64,000 nt of DNA, taken from Ilyonectria destructans. Lineage: Eukaryota; Ascomycota; Sordariomycetes; Hypocreales; Nectriaceae. A model generated the notes under the pieces. The model searched no databases. It was not told the origin of the DNA and worked only from the letters and a program-made list of their open reading frames with translations. This document shows positions 31,619 to 40,802 of the stretch, one piece after another. The stretch is taken from positions 234,609 through 298,608 of the forward strand of contig JAHEWK010000037.1 in assembly GCA_020740775.1 (NCBI GenBank), read 5' to 3'. Numbering within the stretch: position 1 is the first letter of the stretch; every line of letters begins with the position of its first letter. Position numbers and translations under genes: made by a program.

Positions 31619-34600
31619 GCGTTGTTCCTTTTGCTCGATACCGCTTCTTTCGACAGAAAGGTCTGGATGGTGTTGCACAAATGGGAAAAGAAGGGCTCCG
31701 AGACTTCCGCCATATCCACGATATTTTCAGCAATGGCTAGACGACACAGATTTGCCGTTGTCGACGCTGAGTCGTCGTCTTAATAGCCTCTTTGCATTCT
31801 CGCTTATAGGTTTATCTGAGCGATTCATTCATCCTCCAGCACCAGCTGATGTAGTCGTTTCCGGCCGAGTATACCACCGGCTACCCAATCTTTCGACAGG
31901 CGATCATAGTATGCGATGGTTTTTATACGATGAATCAGCTCGATTACGCACTGCGACGACTAAGCGGGTCCCTTTGATTGCAGTGGAGAAGGTTCGCAAT
32001 TTGCTGGAAAGAGTCAATCCATATGTACACACTGTTCGCCGTGCTATGTCCACTGTCAACCCTGAGACTATATCAATTGCGGTAGAATTGAGAGACTTTC
32101 CAGCTGATGGAGAAGTAGCTGCGATTATTAATATACAAAATCTAAGCACGGTTAACCCCCGGAAAGTTCTTTATTTTACTCGCAGTGGACAATGCCACTT
32201 TATGCATATCCTTTCTCGGCATTATGAACCTCTCCAGTATCCCTTATTCTTCCCGCATGGTAATCCTGGTTGGGGAATATCGGAGTCATCTAACTCCAAC
32301 TCCAATGAGACAGATGACCAATACCAGCTAACGCAGATATGTTTTCCAGGATTGAGGATGCGAGACTGCATTACTTGAGATACGGGCGAACGCTTCAAAC
32401 ATCAGGCCTAGACCATGTAACCGATCACCTAAAGGCAGATTGGATACGGAATAGGTTACCGTCTAGCTTTACAGGGTCCCGAGCATGGGCCTCTGAACAA
32501 GTGGCTGATGCTTTAGCTCTTGCTCGAAAATTCGGCAACACCATCAAATGCTAAAAAGAGGCAGAACCGTTGGGGTGGTCGGGCCCAATCAAGTCCATCC
32601 AAAAAGCCACGTCCATTAACTTCAAGCCAAGACTCAGTAGAAAGCACGCACACAGAAATGGATTTCGATGAGGATGAAAGGACTGACACGCCTCCGTCAA
32701 CACAAATCAACCAATCCTCATCATCTGTGCGAACCCAAGATATTGAAATTATTGACGATGATGCGCCAAATGTACCAGCTGTTCCGGAACGTCGCCGTCG
32801 AAAGCAACGCCGTCGCTAGGTCTAAAATTGGAACTGAATTATATGGACATGTAATTTAACTTCAAATAGGATAATGAATATAAAGAATGTCACTTGACTG
32901 TTTTTATGGTCCAGAGCGCGGAGCGCGACTGAGATCTCGTTGATGGTGAACCAAATGGCAGGCAGGCCATAGCGAACGATGAGCGCCTGGATCTTGTGCC
33001 GCATACTGAGACGGAGCTCCCTGGACATAGGCTGGCGGTAGCCATACAGCGAAAGGCTCCTGAGAAGCTCTTTCACACCCTCATCGGTGGTCCTGCCCGA
33101 GCTCTCCAACTCCGCCCTAGCTGCCGCTAATCTGTCTGCAGTCAGCGACCGTACGATGCGCTCCACCTTGCGGAAGTTCTTCCTCGTCACGCTCAGCATG
33201 CTGACACGACGGTTCCTCGACCGCACGCCCATGTTGAACACCAGAAATGCGAAAATGTGGTGCGTCGCAAATCGGCCACCATGGCGCCGCAGCACAATGT
33301 CAGCCCAGGTCCGAAGGCTCATGTTTCGAGATGACAAGAGGTCTCGCGCCACCGCCTCTGCTCCAAGGATATCGGCGGGACCTCTTCCCGGCTCCAAGGT
33401 GGCTTCTTCGGCCAGCCGTGGGCCCCCAAAGCCGAAAGGTAGCAGCGTGGGAAACGTCTTCGCGAAGAACGAGGCTTCAAACGAGTCGGCAAATTCATCC
33501 CCGCGACGAACATGGATGTACGGCTCAGAGCCATCGGCATACCCTCGCCGGCTGTCTCCCGACGATCCAACCCACGTTCTCGGGCCCATACGGCCGTCGT
33601 CATCATTTTCACCGACAGCGTCGCAGGCGAACCGCAATTTCTCGGCGTCCGCTACATCTGGCGGTCCGTCCAGTGCGAACATTCCAGACGAGGTGACCTC
33701 GTTGATCGGTTTTACCGTCTGGTCAGGCTCAGCGTCCCTTTCAGCCGGAGACTCGTATGCCTTGTTTTCCCCTGCTGTTCCAGTCTCGCATCTAGGTGAG
33801 TTTTCTCCTTGATTGAGCGCGGTGAGGATTTCCTCGATATCCACCGAACCCTCGTCGTCCATGGCGCGCTCCGTGGGCGGCACGACTTGCGCCGTTCGTG
33901 TCTTTTCCCACGCCGACGGCTCGTTCCGCTCCATGCGATCGTACACACACGCCGGCACCCCATGCGGCGGGGCTCCCCAACTCTCCATCTCTGCCGCGTC
34001 AATCTCGATCTCGGCATAGCGTGGATTGTTCTTCTTCAGCCAGACAAGGGCCCTCTCAACAACTCGCCGCCTCACCGATAGGAGGCTTGAAAGATCGCTC
34101 GGTCCCGGCTTTTCCGCGCCCTGCCACGACGCGTGGATCTCGTCCATGACTCGCACAAGCGGATGGGGGAGCACATTCGTGGCCAGCTCCTGCACATTGT
34201 TTGGGAACACCGTGATGTGGCCCTTGACGTGCCTCGGATACCTCACGGCCTGCCTGTGGCCGCCCGGAATGCTATACCTCGTCACGAACCCGTAACACGA
34301 ATTCAGCGCGATGAGCTTCTCCTCGACCAGCGTCAGACCCTTGAGCTCGTCGGGAAACATGTGCTCACAGCCAAGGCGGCTGTGAAGTTGGGCCGCTGGC
34401 GACAGGCTCCCATGCGCCAGGAAACGTACACACTCCGCACAGACCGAGACGGTCTCGCCCTCGGGAAAGCAGCGCCGGCATGAAAACGGCGATCGATCGC
34501 CCTTCGGGACGCAGCTCGACAGCCACTGGTCCCACGTCACTTCCCTCAACTCTTTTCCCGCTCGCTTACGGTAGCACAGCATGCAAGTCCGTATTGGCAA

Positions 34601-36112
34601 GCTGCTCACGTCGTGGAACGCATTGTAAAAGGCCCGCACCGTCGACACCTTTCTCTCGTGCGGTATTGGCGCATACCAAGTCTCCTTGTTGGACAGGCTC
34701 TCCTTCACGGCAAACTCCTCCTCCAAGGAGCGCAAGACGCTGGCCAGATCTTCCACTTGCAGTTCTCGCCTCCTCTGCCTCCGGATCCCAGTTCGGATCC
34801 GCTTCACAGGGGGCTGCTCTCTCCTGGAATAGCAAGTTCTCTTTCTCAACCGCCCGAGCAGCGTCGACTCCATGGCCTCGTCTCGCCGTGGCAGCGACCA
34901 TTCCGCTAAATGGGCATCCCCCGCTGCACCCTCCATGTCCCTGGGCCGGATGGCTCGCGCGGGACACGGGCCAACATCGTCATTCCGAGGCCTTGACCTC
35001 GTTATAGGCCTTCCGCGCCGACGCTTTTCTGGAACGACCGCAGCCGCGACACCTCCGTCCTCATCTCCTCCGTGGCTCTCGTTGGGCCGCACGGCAACCG
35101 CCGCCCGCGATGAGCCACCCACCACTCTTGGCTGCAGACTCTGTCCGCTCAGCGAAGCGTCCGCTAGCTCGGCCACGGCATCATGTTGTACGCGAGTCGA
35201 CGCTGGACGCTGCCCCGTGCCTCCTGTATTGGAGGCACCGCTCGCGTCCGGTCTTCTCTTCGGCGGCCGACCGCGTCGCCGACATCTCTTGGGCAGCCCT
35301 CGTGCAATTGCTGTTGCCGCTTGGTCGCTGCGCCCAATATCGTCCAACGTTAATTGCTTGGGTTCGATAGGCTGGACCGTGGTTGCCGCATTCCGTCGAA
35401 GGAGCGAGGCGCCACTAACCGCCGCGGTATCGCCCTGCTCATCATCTTCAGGGCCCCTCTCCTGAGGCAAGCAGTGTCGATGAAAGCGCGGGGGTTCAGA
35501 ATTCGCCGCCTCCAGTGCGCCATGCTCCCTGGGCAACGGGGGCTGCCATGCCAACGTCCCCGGTCCAGAAACTCCCCCCGTTCCTCGAAGCTCTCCATTC
35601 TCAAGCTCACCCGATGGTTGATCTCGCGCGGAACCTCCACTGTTGGCCGTATCATGAGACTCCCGTGCTCTGTTAGACCGCAAGCCGCCTCGCAAACGTC
35701 TTCTGGGCAACGACCTTGCAATTGCTTCCGCATGCTGCCTCCATCCGGTATCTTCAACCTCAGACTCCTTAGGCAGAATCTGTCGGAACCTTGATGCTGC
35801 ATTCGCCACTAAATCGTATCTTGAACGTCCCAGCCTCTTGCCCTGTGCGCTGGGCTCCTTTTCGGCAGCTGCTACCACATCCACGCCACCTCCTGTCGTC
35901 TCATGTCCCTGCTCTCTCTCCCACACGCTTACATCATTACCCTCTTGTCCGTCCCCAGCTGACGACGAGCAGGCTCCCACGTGAACCACCGCCTCATGTG
36001 GCTTCGCCACTGGACTATCCATCCTGCTGCTGCCTTCTCGACATCGATGACTCCAGGCGGACGGTAGATCACAAGGCTTCCGCGTCGGACTCTCTTTAGT
36101 TACACGATTCAT

Positions 36113-37421
36113 TTCGCTTCTGGATGATGATGATTATGCTCCTTAATACGGCATTGGTTCCTGCAGTATCCGAGCAGTCCGCTAATAGTCCCCTTAACCA
36201 CCTACAACCCAGACTCTTGCTTAACTGCCGACGTTGCCCTTTGTCACGCCGCAACTCCCATCCTGCAAGTCGGTGACACACTCAAGCTGGAACCGTTGCT
36301 ACCCCGATATCAGCTGATTCCATGTCGGCACTTCGCCTTCATTCACCTGCTTCACAGAAAAAGACACTACTCCATGCCCTACAGTCACATCTCACTTCTG
36401 ACATTTGACATACATCACTTTCGATGACGTCTCTGCCGGCAAATCGACCTTGCTCATGACCCAAACCCCGCGTTCTTCATCTACTTGACACGTGAAGCTT
36501 TCCCGGACCTTCGTCTGGGCTCTGATCTGCCGAACCCCGCACCCCAGATACTGCGGCCTGCGGGAACTACCCCCTGCATTCTATATCCGTAGAGACCAAG
36601 CCATCGTCACCTCGCCCACTTCCTATTCTGCTCTTCCCTACCGCGGTATCTACCATCCCGTTACTTCTAACGTTCGTCCAGGGTATCCCTAGTTCTTATC
36701 CGACACCCACCACTCCCGCGTGTCCATGTCTACCCCCGCTCCCGTCAGCAATGGCCCATCGAATCCTCGCAAGCACCTCGAGACCAGACGAACACGGGCA
36801 GTGATATGTCCATGATGTTTTTCGTCCAGGCAGACTGCCCGTCCAAGTTCGCCTATCAGGACCAGCATCGCATCAAGGGGCTCAACGCAGAAAACTGCCA
36901 TTACCTGTCGTCCAGATGCGCCTGAGTCCGATTCAATCACGGCCCTCGCGTCAGACTCGCCCCGACCGCATCGCAACCGTCATCTCCCAAAAAATTATCA
37001 GAAAGTTGACTAAGAACCCATTGGAACAGTCCCCTTAATGCAGCAACAAGTAGCGACCTCCTGAAGCCACAAATTGACTAACATATCTATTGGCCGTCCA
37101 TTGCACGACATTTTCAGTCTTGCATTGTGTTTCATGACCCCTCACTGCCTACACCACCTCAAGGACGCTGCCGGGATACCGCTGAAAAGACCCCATCTCC
37201 CACAGATACATATGTGACCAACATCACTCAATCCAAAGCCAATATTTGCACTTGACGTTTCCATTTCCATCCAATACATCTCTATCGCTCTCGCAAACTG
37301 CCATAGCCAACTTCGTTCCTCAAGGCTCTATGCGCAAGCCGCGACCGGCTTGCCTCTCCTGTTCTTAAGTTTTCCCGAATGCCTTCCGTTAGGAAGGTCT
37401 TTCTTATTCGCGCCCGACCCT
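36113..37421. other. Pyrimidine-rich spacer between Helitrons A and C
   Basis: This should contain the 5' terminus of Helitron A and possibly the 3' end of element C. No gene is supported. A frame at 36689-36976 (95 codons) has no domain. A perfect 6-bp-stem hairpin lies at 37382-37397. Confidence 0.45.
37382..37397. repeat. Perfect short hairpin CCTTCC-GTTA-GGAAGG
   Basis: A 6-bp stem with a 4-base loop lies 25 bp beyond the stop of the Helitron C fragment. Helitron 3' ends carry such hairpins, so it may mark the end of element C. I have no second copy to prove it. Confidence 0.5.
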
Positions 37422-39218
37422 TCACACCCCCGTCCCTGGGCTCTGATTGGTTGCAAAGTTAGCTACCTTCTGATTGGCTAATAAAATGGCTTCTGATTGG
37501 GTCCGCTCTCCGTTTTTACTATGGACGTCCGTGAATCCGACACCGGCATCCTCCGCCAACTTAGGGCCTCCTCGGCCCCACGGAAAGAGGCAGGGGAAGG
37601 TCTTGGGAAAGAAATCGGGGTCGTTGCTGTCGACATACTCCTCCCCCCGCTGGTTGATAATAAAGGGTTCCGTAGTGCCGGCAAAGTATCCGATTCCACC
37701 CTCGCTCCGCCTGCGCTTCTTGCCCCGATGGCGGCCATCCGTCTGATCCAGGCTGGCCTGGACCCACCGAAGCCGTTCTCTAGGGCCGTGGTCCGCCGTC
37801 TCGTCGAGCCCCAACATCCCTGTTGAAACCATCTCGATTAGCTCTTCCTCTATATACCGATGATCCAGCTCCTCTCTCTGGAGATGGCGCCCCTGCAGGC
37901 CGCCTAGTCTCGCGTTGCTTTCGTTCTCTTGTCGCACAGCATCGTCTTCGTCTTCGCGGTCTTCCAGCATAGCTAGCACCTCTTCGGCCGTACGAATAGG
38001 CTGCTCTGCACGACCACGCTCAACGGCCGACACATAGTATCCAGTCCGGATTTGGTCCTCCGCGCTCAGCTCGTATGGGACCATGCTGTCGAATATAGCT
38101 TGCGGCACCTCGGTACCGGAACACCAGTCCCCCCAACTCCGGAGGTTCTCCTCACTGATACAAATATCTCGGAATAACGGATTATACTGCTTCAGCCAGG
38201 TAAGCGCGCCTTTCAGCCGCTGGGGACGCACCGACATCATCCAGGCAATGTCGGTAGTCACCGGCTTCCGTGGTGCTACGAAGCACACGTGGATCCTCTC
38301 CAGCTCGTCCATCATGGGGTGCGGGAGCACTTTCGACACCAAGTTCTCCACGTCGTTGGGGAATACGGTAATGTGGCCCTTCTTGTGCTTACGATATCGG
38401 CCGTTGGTAGCCTTCTCGATGTCGATCTGGAACTTGGTGATCCAACCACAAGGTATGTACAAGCCAATGAGCCGTTCCTCCATTGGAGTCAAGTATCGCA
38501 GTGCCGCCGGATATCTATGGACGCATCCAAGGCCGAGATTGTTGACTTGGCAGGCACGCGGGAGCTTACCCGCCTCTAAGGCATGACTACAGTCTTGGCA
38601 GACAGGGAACCCGTCCGGCCCTTCACGGGGGAAGCATTGTCGGCATGCGAAATGTTCCCGATCCTGACGTGTGAGGCGCGTTTCCGCCTGCCGATACAAC
38701 GGCTCGAACACCGTCCACTTCCAGTCGGAGACGTCGACGGATGCCTTCTGCTCATAGCAGACGACGCAGTGTGTCAGCTCCATGGTGTTTTCGTCATGCA
38801 TCTTGTTGTAGAAGTCACAGACGGTCTCCAGCTCGAGCTCGCGCGGTCTCGGCTCACTCCATGTATGGCCCGCCGAATCTCTCACTCTCTGCTCCCAACG
38901 TTCATCCATCGCCTTCAGGACCTCGTGCAACGACTTCTTTCGCTCTTGGAATAGCGGAGAGGCTGGACTATTCACTATCGGAAAGATTGAGGGAGCTGCT
39001 GGCCGTGCTGGTTGGCCGACCCGCGCATCTTTCTCGGTAGGGACTGGTCTCGTATGTTTCCTGCGGATGCGGTAAGCGGTCCCTGGTCTGGGACCGTGTC
39101 GCTTAAGACTCGGTGTCACAACGATAGGAGGACATTGAATTGGTGGTGTGGTCGGTGTCTTGGGAAGGAGTCGGGCCAGCGGCCGTCTCAGTGGGTAGAT
39201 CCTCTGCTTTCTGTCCAT
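37422..39218 (-). pseudogene. Helitron C gene fragment, N-terminal 598 codons
   Basis: The protein starts MDRKQRIYPLRRP. It contains the Cys-rich DUF6570-like block found in Helitron A (HCVVCYEQK, CRQCFPREG, CQDC, GHITVFPND, VLPHPM) and the first motif of the Helitron-like N domain (FPKTFPCLFPWGRGGPKL). It stops about 50 residues later, so Rep and helicase are absent. The last ~20 codons are encoded by a repeated CTGATTGG segment and are not native. It is clearly related to Helitron A but far too divergent to be a copy. A 598-codon frame without stops in a truncated gene suggests recent deletion, or an element that keeps only this part. Confidence 0.85.
37443..37500. repeat. Three copies of CTGATTGG at the truncated end of Helitron C
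   Basis: Copies lie at 37443-37450, 37470-37477 and 37493-37500. On the minus strand they read CCAATCAG, which contains CCAAT. The same octamer occurs once near the 5' ends of Helitrons D and D'. Confidence 0.8.
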
Positions 39219-39602
39219 GACGTTCGGCGTGATCTATGACAATCCAGCAGCGCCTTTGGTTAGCTGGAGTCCTCTAGTGTTGCCAGAATATCTCTTGTGC
39301 TTTCTTGCCAGAGTGCCATGGTACAGTCACGGTCTCCTCATCACCTATTCCCAAGCGGCCTACCAACACACAATAGCCCCCGGGAACTCCGTTGTGCCGA
39401 TCTGTCACGCGCATCTACGGCAGCGGGCATGATATGTGACCGAGTGGCCCTGCCGGGGACCTCCCTGCTGATGGGGTGATAGGTCACTTGCCGTTGCCCT
39501 CGTCCAGCGTAAGGGTCCCACTTTGTTGGAAACTTTATGGGAAGTTCACAATTTCTTCGAAACAATCTGTGCGCGGCCCTGCGCTCGCTTTCTGAACTCA
39601 TT

Positions 39603-40358
39603 TTACTTCATCTCGACTTCCAGCTCTTCCATTCCAGCTGCTCCCATCAATAAACGTCTCACGACCTCCTCTCGACTAATCTCCCTGAACCGCGGCGGCT
39701 CGCCAGGTCCCGCGACATTGAAGACGGCGCTGTAGGTCACTTTGGTGTCGGAGTCAGCGTCCGCCTCGTCCAGGGGGCGCCTTGCATCGAATGTCGACGT
39801 CGGCCACGGCGTACACTCTGCCTTGTGGTTTGGCCAGTCCTCCTCTTGGTGCTCTTGCCCACAATACCCCACGACGTGACAGACCCCGCATTCCCTCAGC
39901 CCCTCCCTTTTCTTGCATACTCTACACGACATAAGCTCTGCGAAGAGTCCTGGGTCCGGGCCACGAAGGCCGCCATCTGGCGAGCGGTTCCGCGACATGA
40001 CTTGCAGCATGCTCTGGCGTGTCCGCGTCCGACATTTCAGGTTCCCGCAGAACAGGTCCACGATCGCCACAACGTGAGGTTTCGGAGCATCAAGGAACGG
40101 CATCGGTGGTAGGTATTCGGTGGCCGTTGCTAGTAACCCACACGCGCAAGAGGCCGGACTGGCACGCCGGAGGCATGTCGCCTCGCTATGCTCCATAATG
40201 TTATTCATCGCCGCATTCCACAACGGTTTGTCCTCGGTTTTCTCCTTGTCTGAATGGTCTCCTGCCCTGACGATGCGAAGGGGGATATCGTAGGACTCAT
40301 CGAACTTGACGCCTACACGATAACAGAGGAAATCGAACCGAACGGGTGTTGTTGTCAT
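39603..40358 (-). CDS. MYND zinc-finger protein, single exon
   Basis: The frame from the ATG at 40358 gives 251 aa. Residues about 145-182 form a MYND finger: CRVCKKREGLRECGVC, then YCGQEHQEEDW...HKAEC, with the C-x2-C, C-x2-C, C-x3-H/x3-C spacing of the family. The rest (a Cys-containing N-terminal half and a C-terminal EVVRRLLMG tail) is not recognised. MYND fingers bind proteins, not DNA. The upstream in-frame ATG at 40466 would add a low-complexity leader, so the inner start is preferred. The gene lies alone between a truncated Helitron (C) and a deleted one (D'), so it could be host DNA or Helitron cargo. Confidence 0.78.
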   Translation of the reverse strand: MTTTPVRFDFLCYRVGVKFDESYDIPLRIVRAGDHSDKEKTEDKPLWNAAMNNIMEHSEATCLRRASPASCACGLLATATEYLPPMPFLDAPKPHVVAIVDLFCGNLKCRTRTRQSMLQVMSRNRSPDGGLRGPDPGLFAELMSCRVCKKREGLRECGVCHVVGYCGQEHQEEDWPNHKAECTPWPTSTFDARRPLDEADADSDTKVTYSAVFNVAGPGEPPRFREISREEVVRRLLMGAAGMEELEVEMK

Positions 40359-40802
40359 TTTGATGTTATAACTGTTCACAATCGGAGGTAGAATGTGAAA
40401 ACATGTCTTGTGCCAAGATGACGTAGTGAGAAGTATTTGAGGAGACGAGGCGACGTCTCCCCCCATGATCCCTGCCCAAGGATCAGGTGATGAGAGTTAG
40501 CTTTGGTTGTGTTGCAACTTATCACATTTTAGGCTTTCGCCCGAGCCTCTACATTGGAGGCCCGTGTCAAGTATTGATTGATCATAATGATGTGCTCAGG
40601 ACCGGGTAGACATGTCTTGCATACAGGTAAAATTGCTGTGGCCTTGTTAGTGGATCGCACGGAGGAGAGCAAGTTGTAGACGCATGGCCATTCCCTCCGA
40701 GCACATGACCCTCTCTGCCTGTAGGCGTCCTGATGCAGAGCACTCCTTTTCCTATTCCTAACGGGAGGCCTTCCTAGCAAGCCGGCGTGGCGGCTGCTCC
40801 CC
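40359..40802. other. Promoter-side spacer between MYND gene and Helitron D'
   Basis: No gene was recognised. A hairpin GGAGACG...CGTCTCC lies at about 40441-40460. The 5' boundary of D' is blurred here. Confidence 0.4.

Larger units (their letters stand above)
28798..31626. repeat. 8-bp target-site duplication of hAT-B (GCGTTGTT)
   Basis: Identical copies lie at 28798-28805 and 31619-31626, directly abutting the hAT-B termini. This is the length expected for hAT elements. Confidence 0.97.
28172..32819 (+). pseudogene. Helitron B protein, N-terminal zinc-ribbon part plus partial Helitron-like N domain
   Basis: Reading starts at the ATG at 28172, although the frame is open from 28040. It is interrupted by hAT-B after 28805 and continues at 31627 in the same frame once hAT-B and one 8-bp duplication are removed. 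The N-terminus has three successive CxxCxxPW...CxxC modules (residues about 9-130). The Helitron-like N domain then begins (HYEPLQYPLFFPHGNPGWG, ending at 32378). A short deletion or frameshift near 32336 moves reading to another frame (FSRIEDARLHYLRYG, LPSSFTGSRAW, LALARKFG). This runs into a third frame with a Ser/Arg-rich tail that stops at 32817-32819. Rep and helicase domains are missing between KFG and the tail. It is a deletion derivative, not a working transposase. Confidence 0.8.
27717..32939 (+). mobile_element. Helitron B, internally deleted Helitron inserted in Helitron A
   Basis: The borders are set by the Helitron A reading frame: host sequence stops at CATTAGGG (27716) and resumes as TTGATGG (32940). 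The insert begins TCAGAAACC, a Helitron-type TC start, and ends with a small GC hairpin (GCGC-GGA-GCGC, 32916-32926) 13 bp before the border. The native target is GTT, so the element lies between two T residues (assignment ambiguous by one base). There is no target duplication, as expected for Helitrons. Without hAT-B its own length is about 2.4 kb. It keeps the N-terminal and the last C-terminal part of a Helitron gene, but neither Rep nor helicase, so it can only move in trans. Confidence 0.85.
23236..36112 (-). mobile_element. Helitron A, minimum extent (termini not identified), with nested insertions
   Basis: The span covers the replicase-helicase gene of a Helitron reading right to left. 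Inside it lie a MITE (26877-27285) and Helitron B (27717-32939), the latter containing hAT-B. The true ends must lie outside 23236 and 36112. The flanks are AT-rich on the left and pyrimidine-rich on the right, and I found no unambiguous TC start or 3' hairpin. Confidence 0.85.
23236..36112 (-). pseudogene. Helitron A Rep-helicase gene, intact except for an inserted Helitron
   Basis: Coding blocks are 36112-32940, 27716-27305, 26821-25722 and 25666-23236. The first junction is the insertion of Helitron B, the other two are introns (GTATGT...CTAG and GTAAGC...TTAG). Together they make 7,116 nt, exactly 2,371 codons plus a stop, with no internal stop. Domains in order: a low-complexity Arg-rich N-terminus (to ~420); a Cys-rich block of DUF6570 type (CMLCYRKR, CRRCFPEG, GHITVFPN, about 480-700); the Helitron-like N domain (FAKTFPTLLPFG, about 930); the Rep nuclease with HVHGLLW (about 1149); and a PIF1-type helicase with GGTGKS (about 1867), LLIIDEVSMLG, LLSGDFHQFRPV and YVQLSRCTSLDG. 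Such proteins nick and replicate the element by rolling circle. The insertion splits the gene just after WFTIN and before PNDITNPVKLRL. The frame otherwise looks functional, so Helitron B must be a recent arrival. Confidence 0.88.

Noticed and set aside
32905..32939. Canonical CTRR 3' end for Helitron B
   Set aside because: CTGA occurs near the hairpin, but the reading frame of Helitron A places the border at CTCG/T, so the classical CTRR-T end does not fit.
32822..32939. Tail of the 1,096-codon ORF after WFTIN
   Set aside because: These codons are inside Helitron B. The native Helitron A protein continues at 27716.
40441..40460. Hairpin GGAGACG...CGTCTCC as a Helitron terminus
   Set aside because: It has no matching copy and no TT or TC context, so it is not supported as a terminus.
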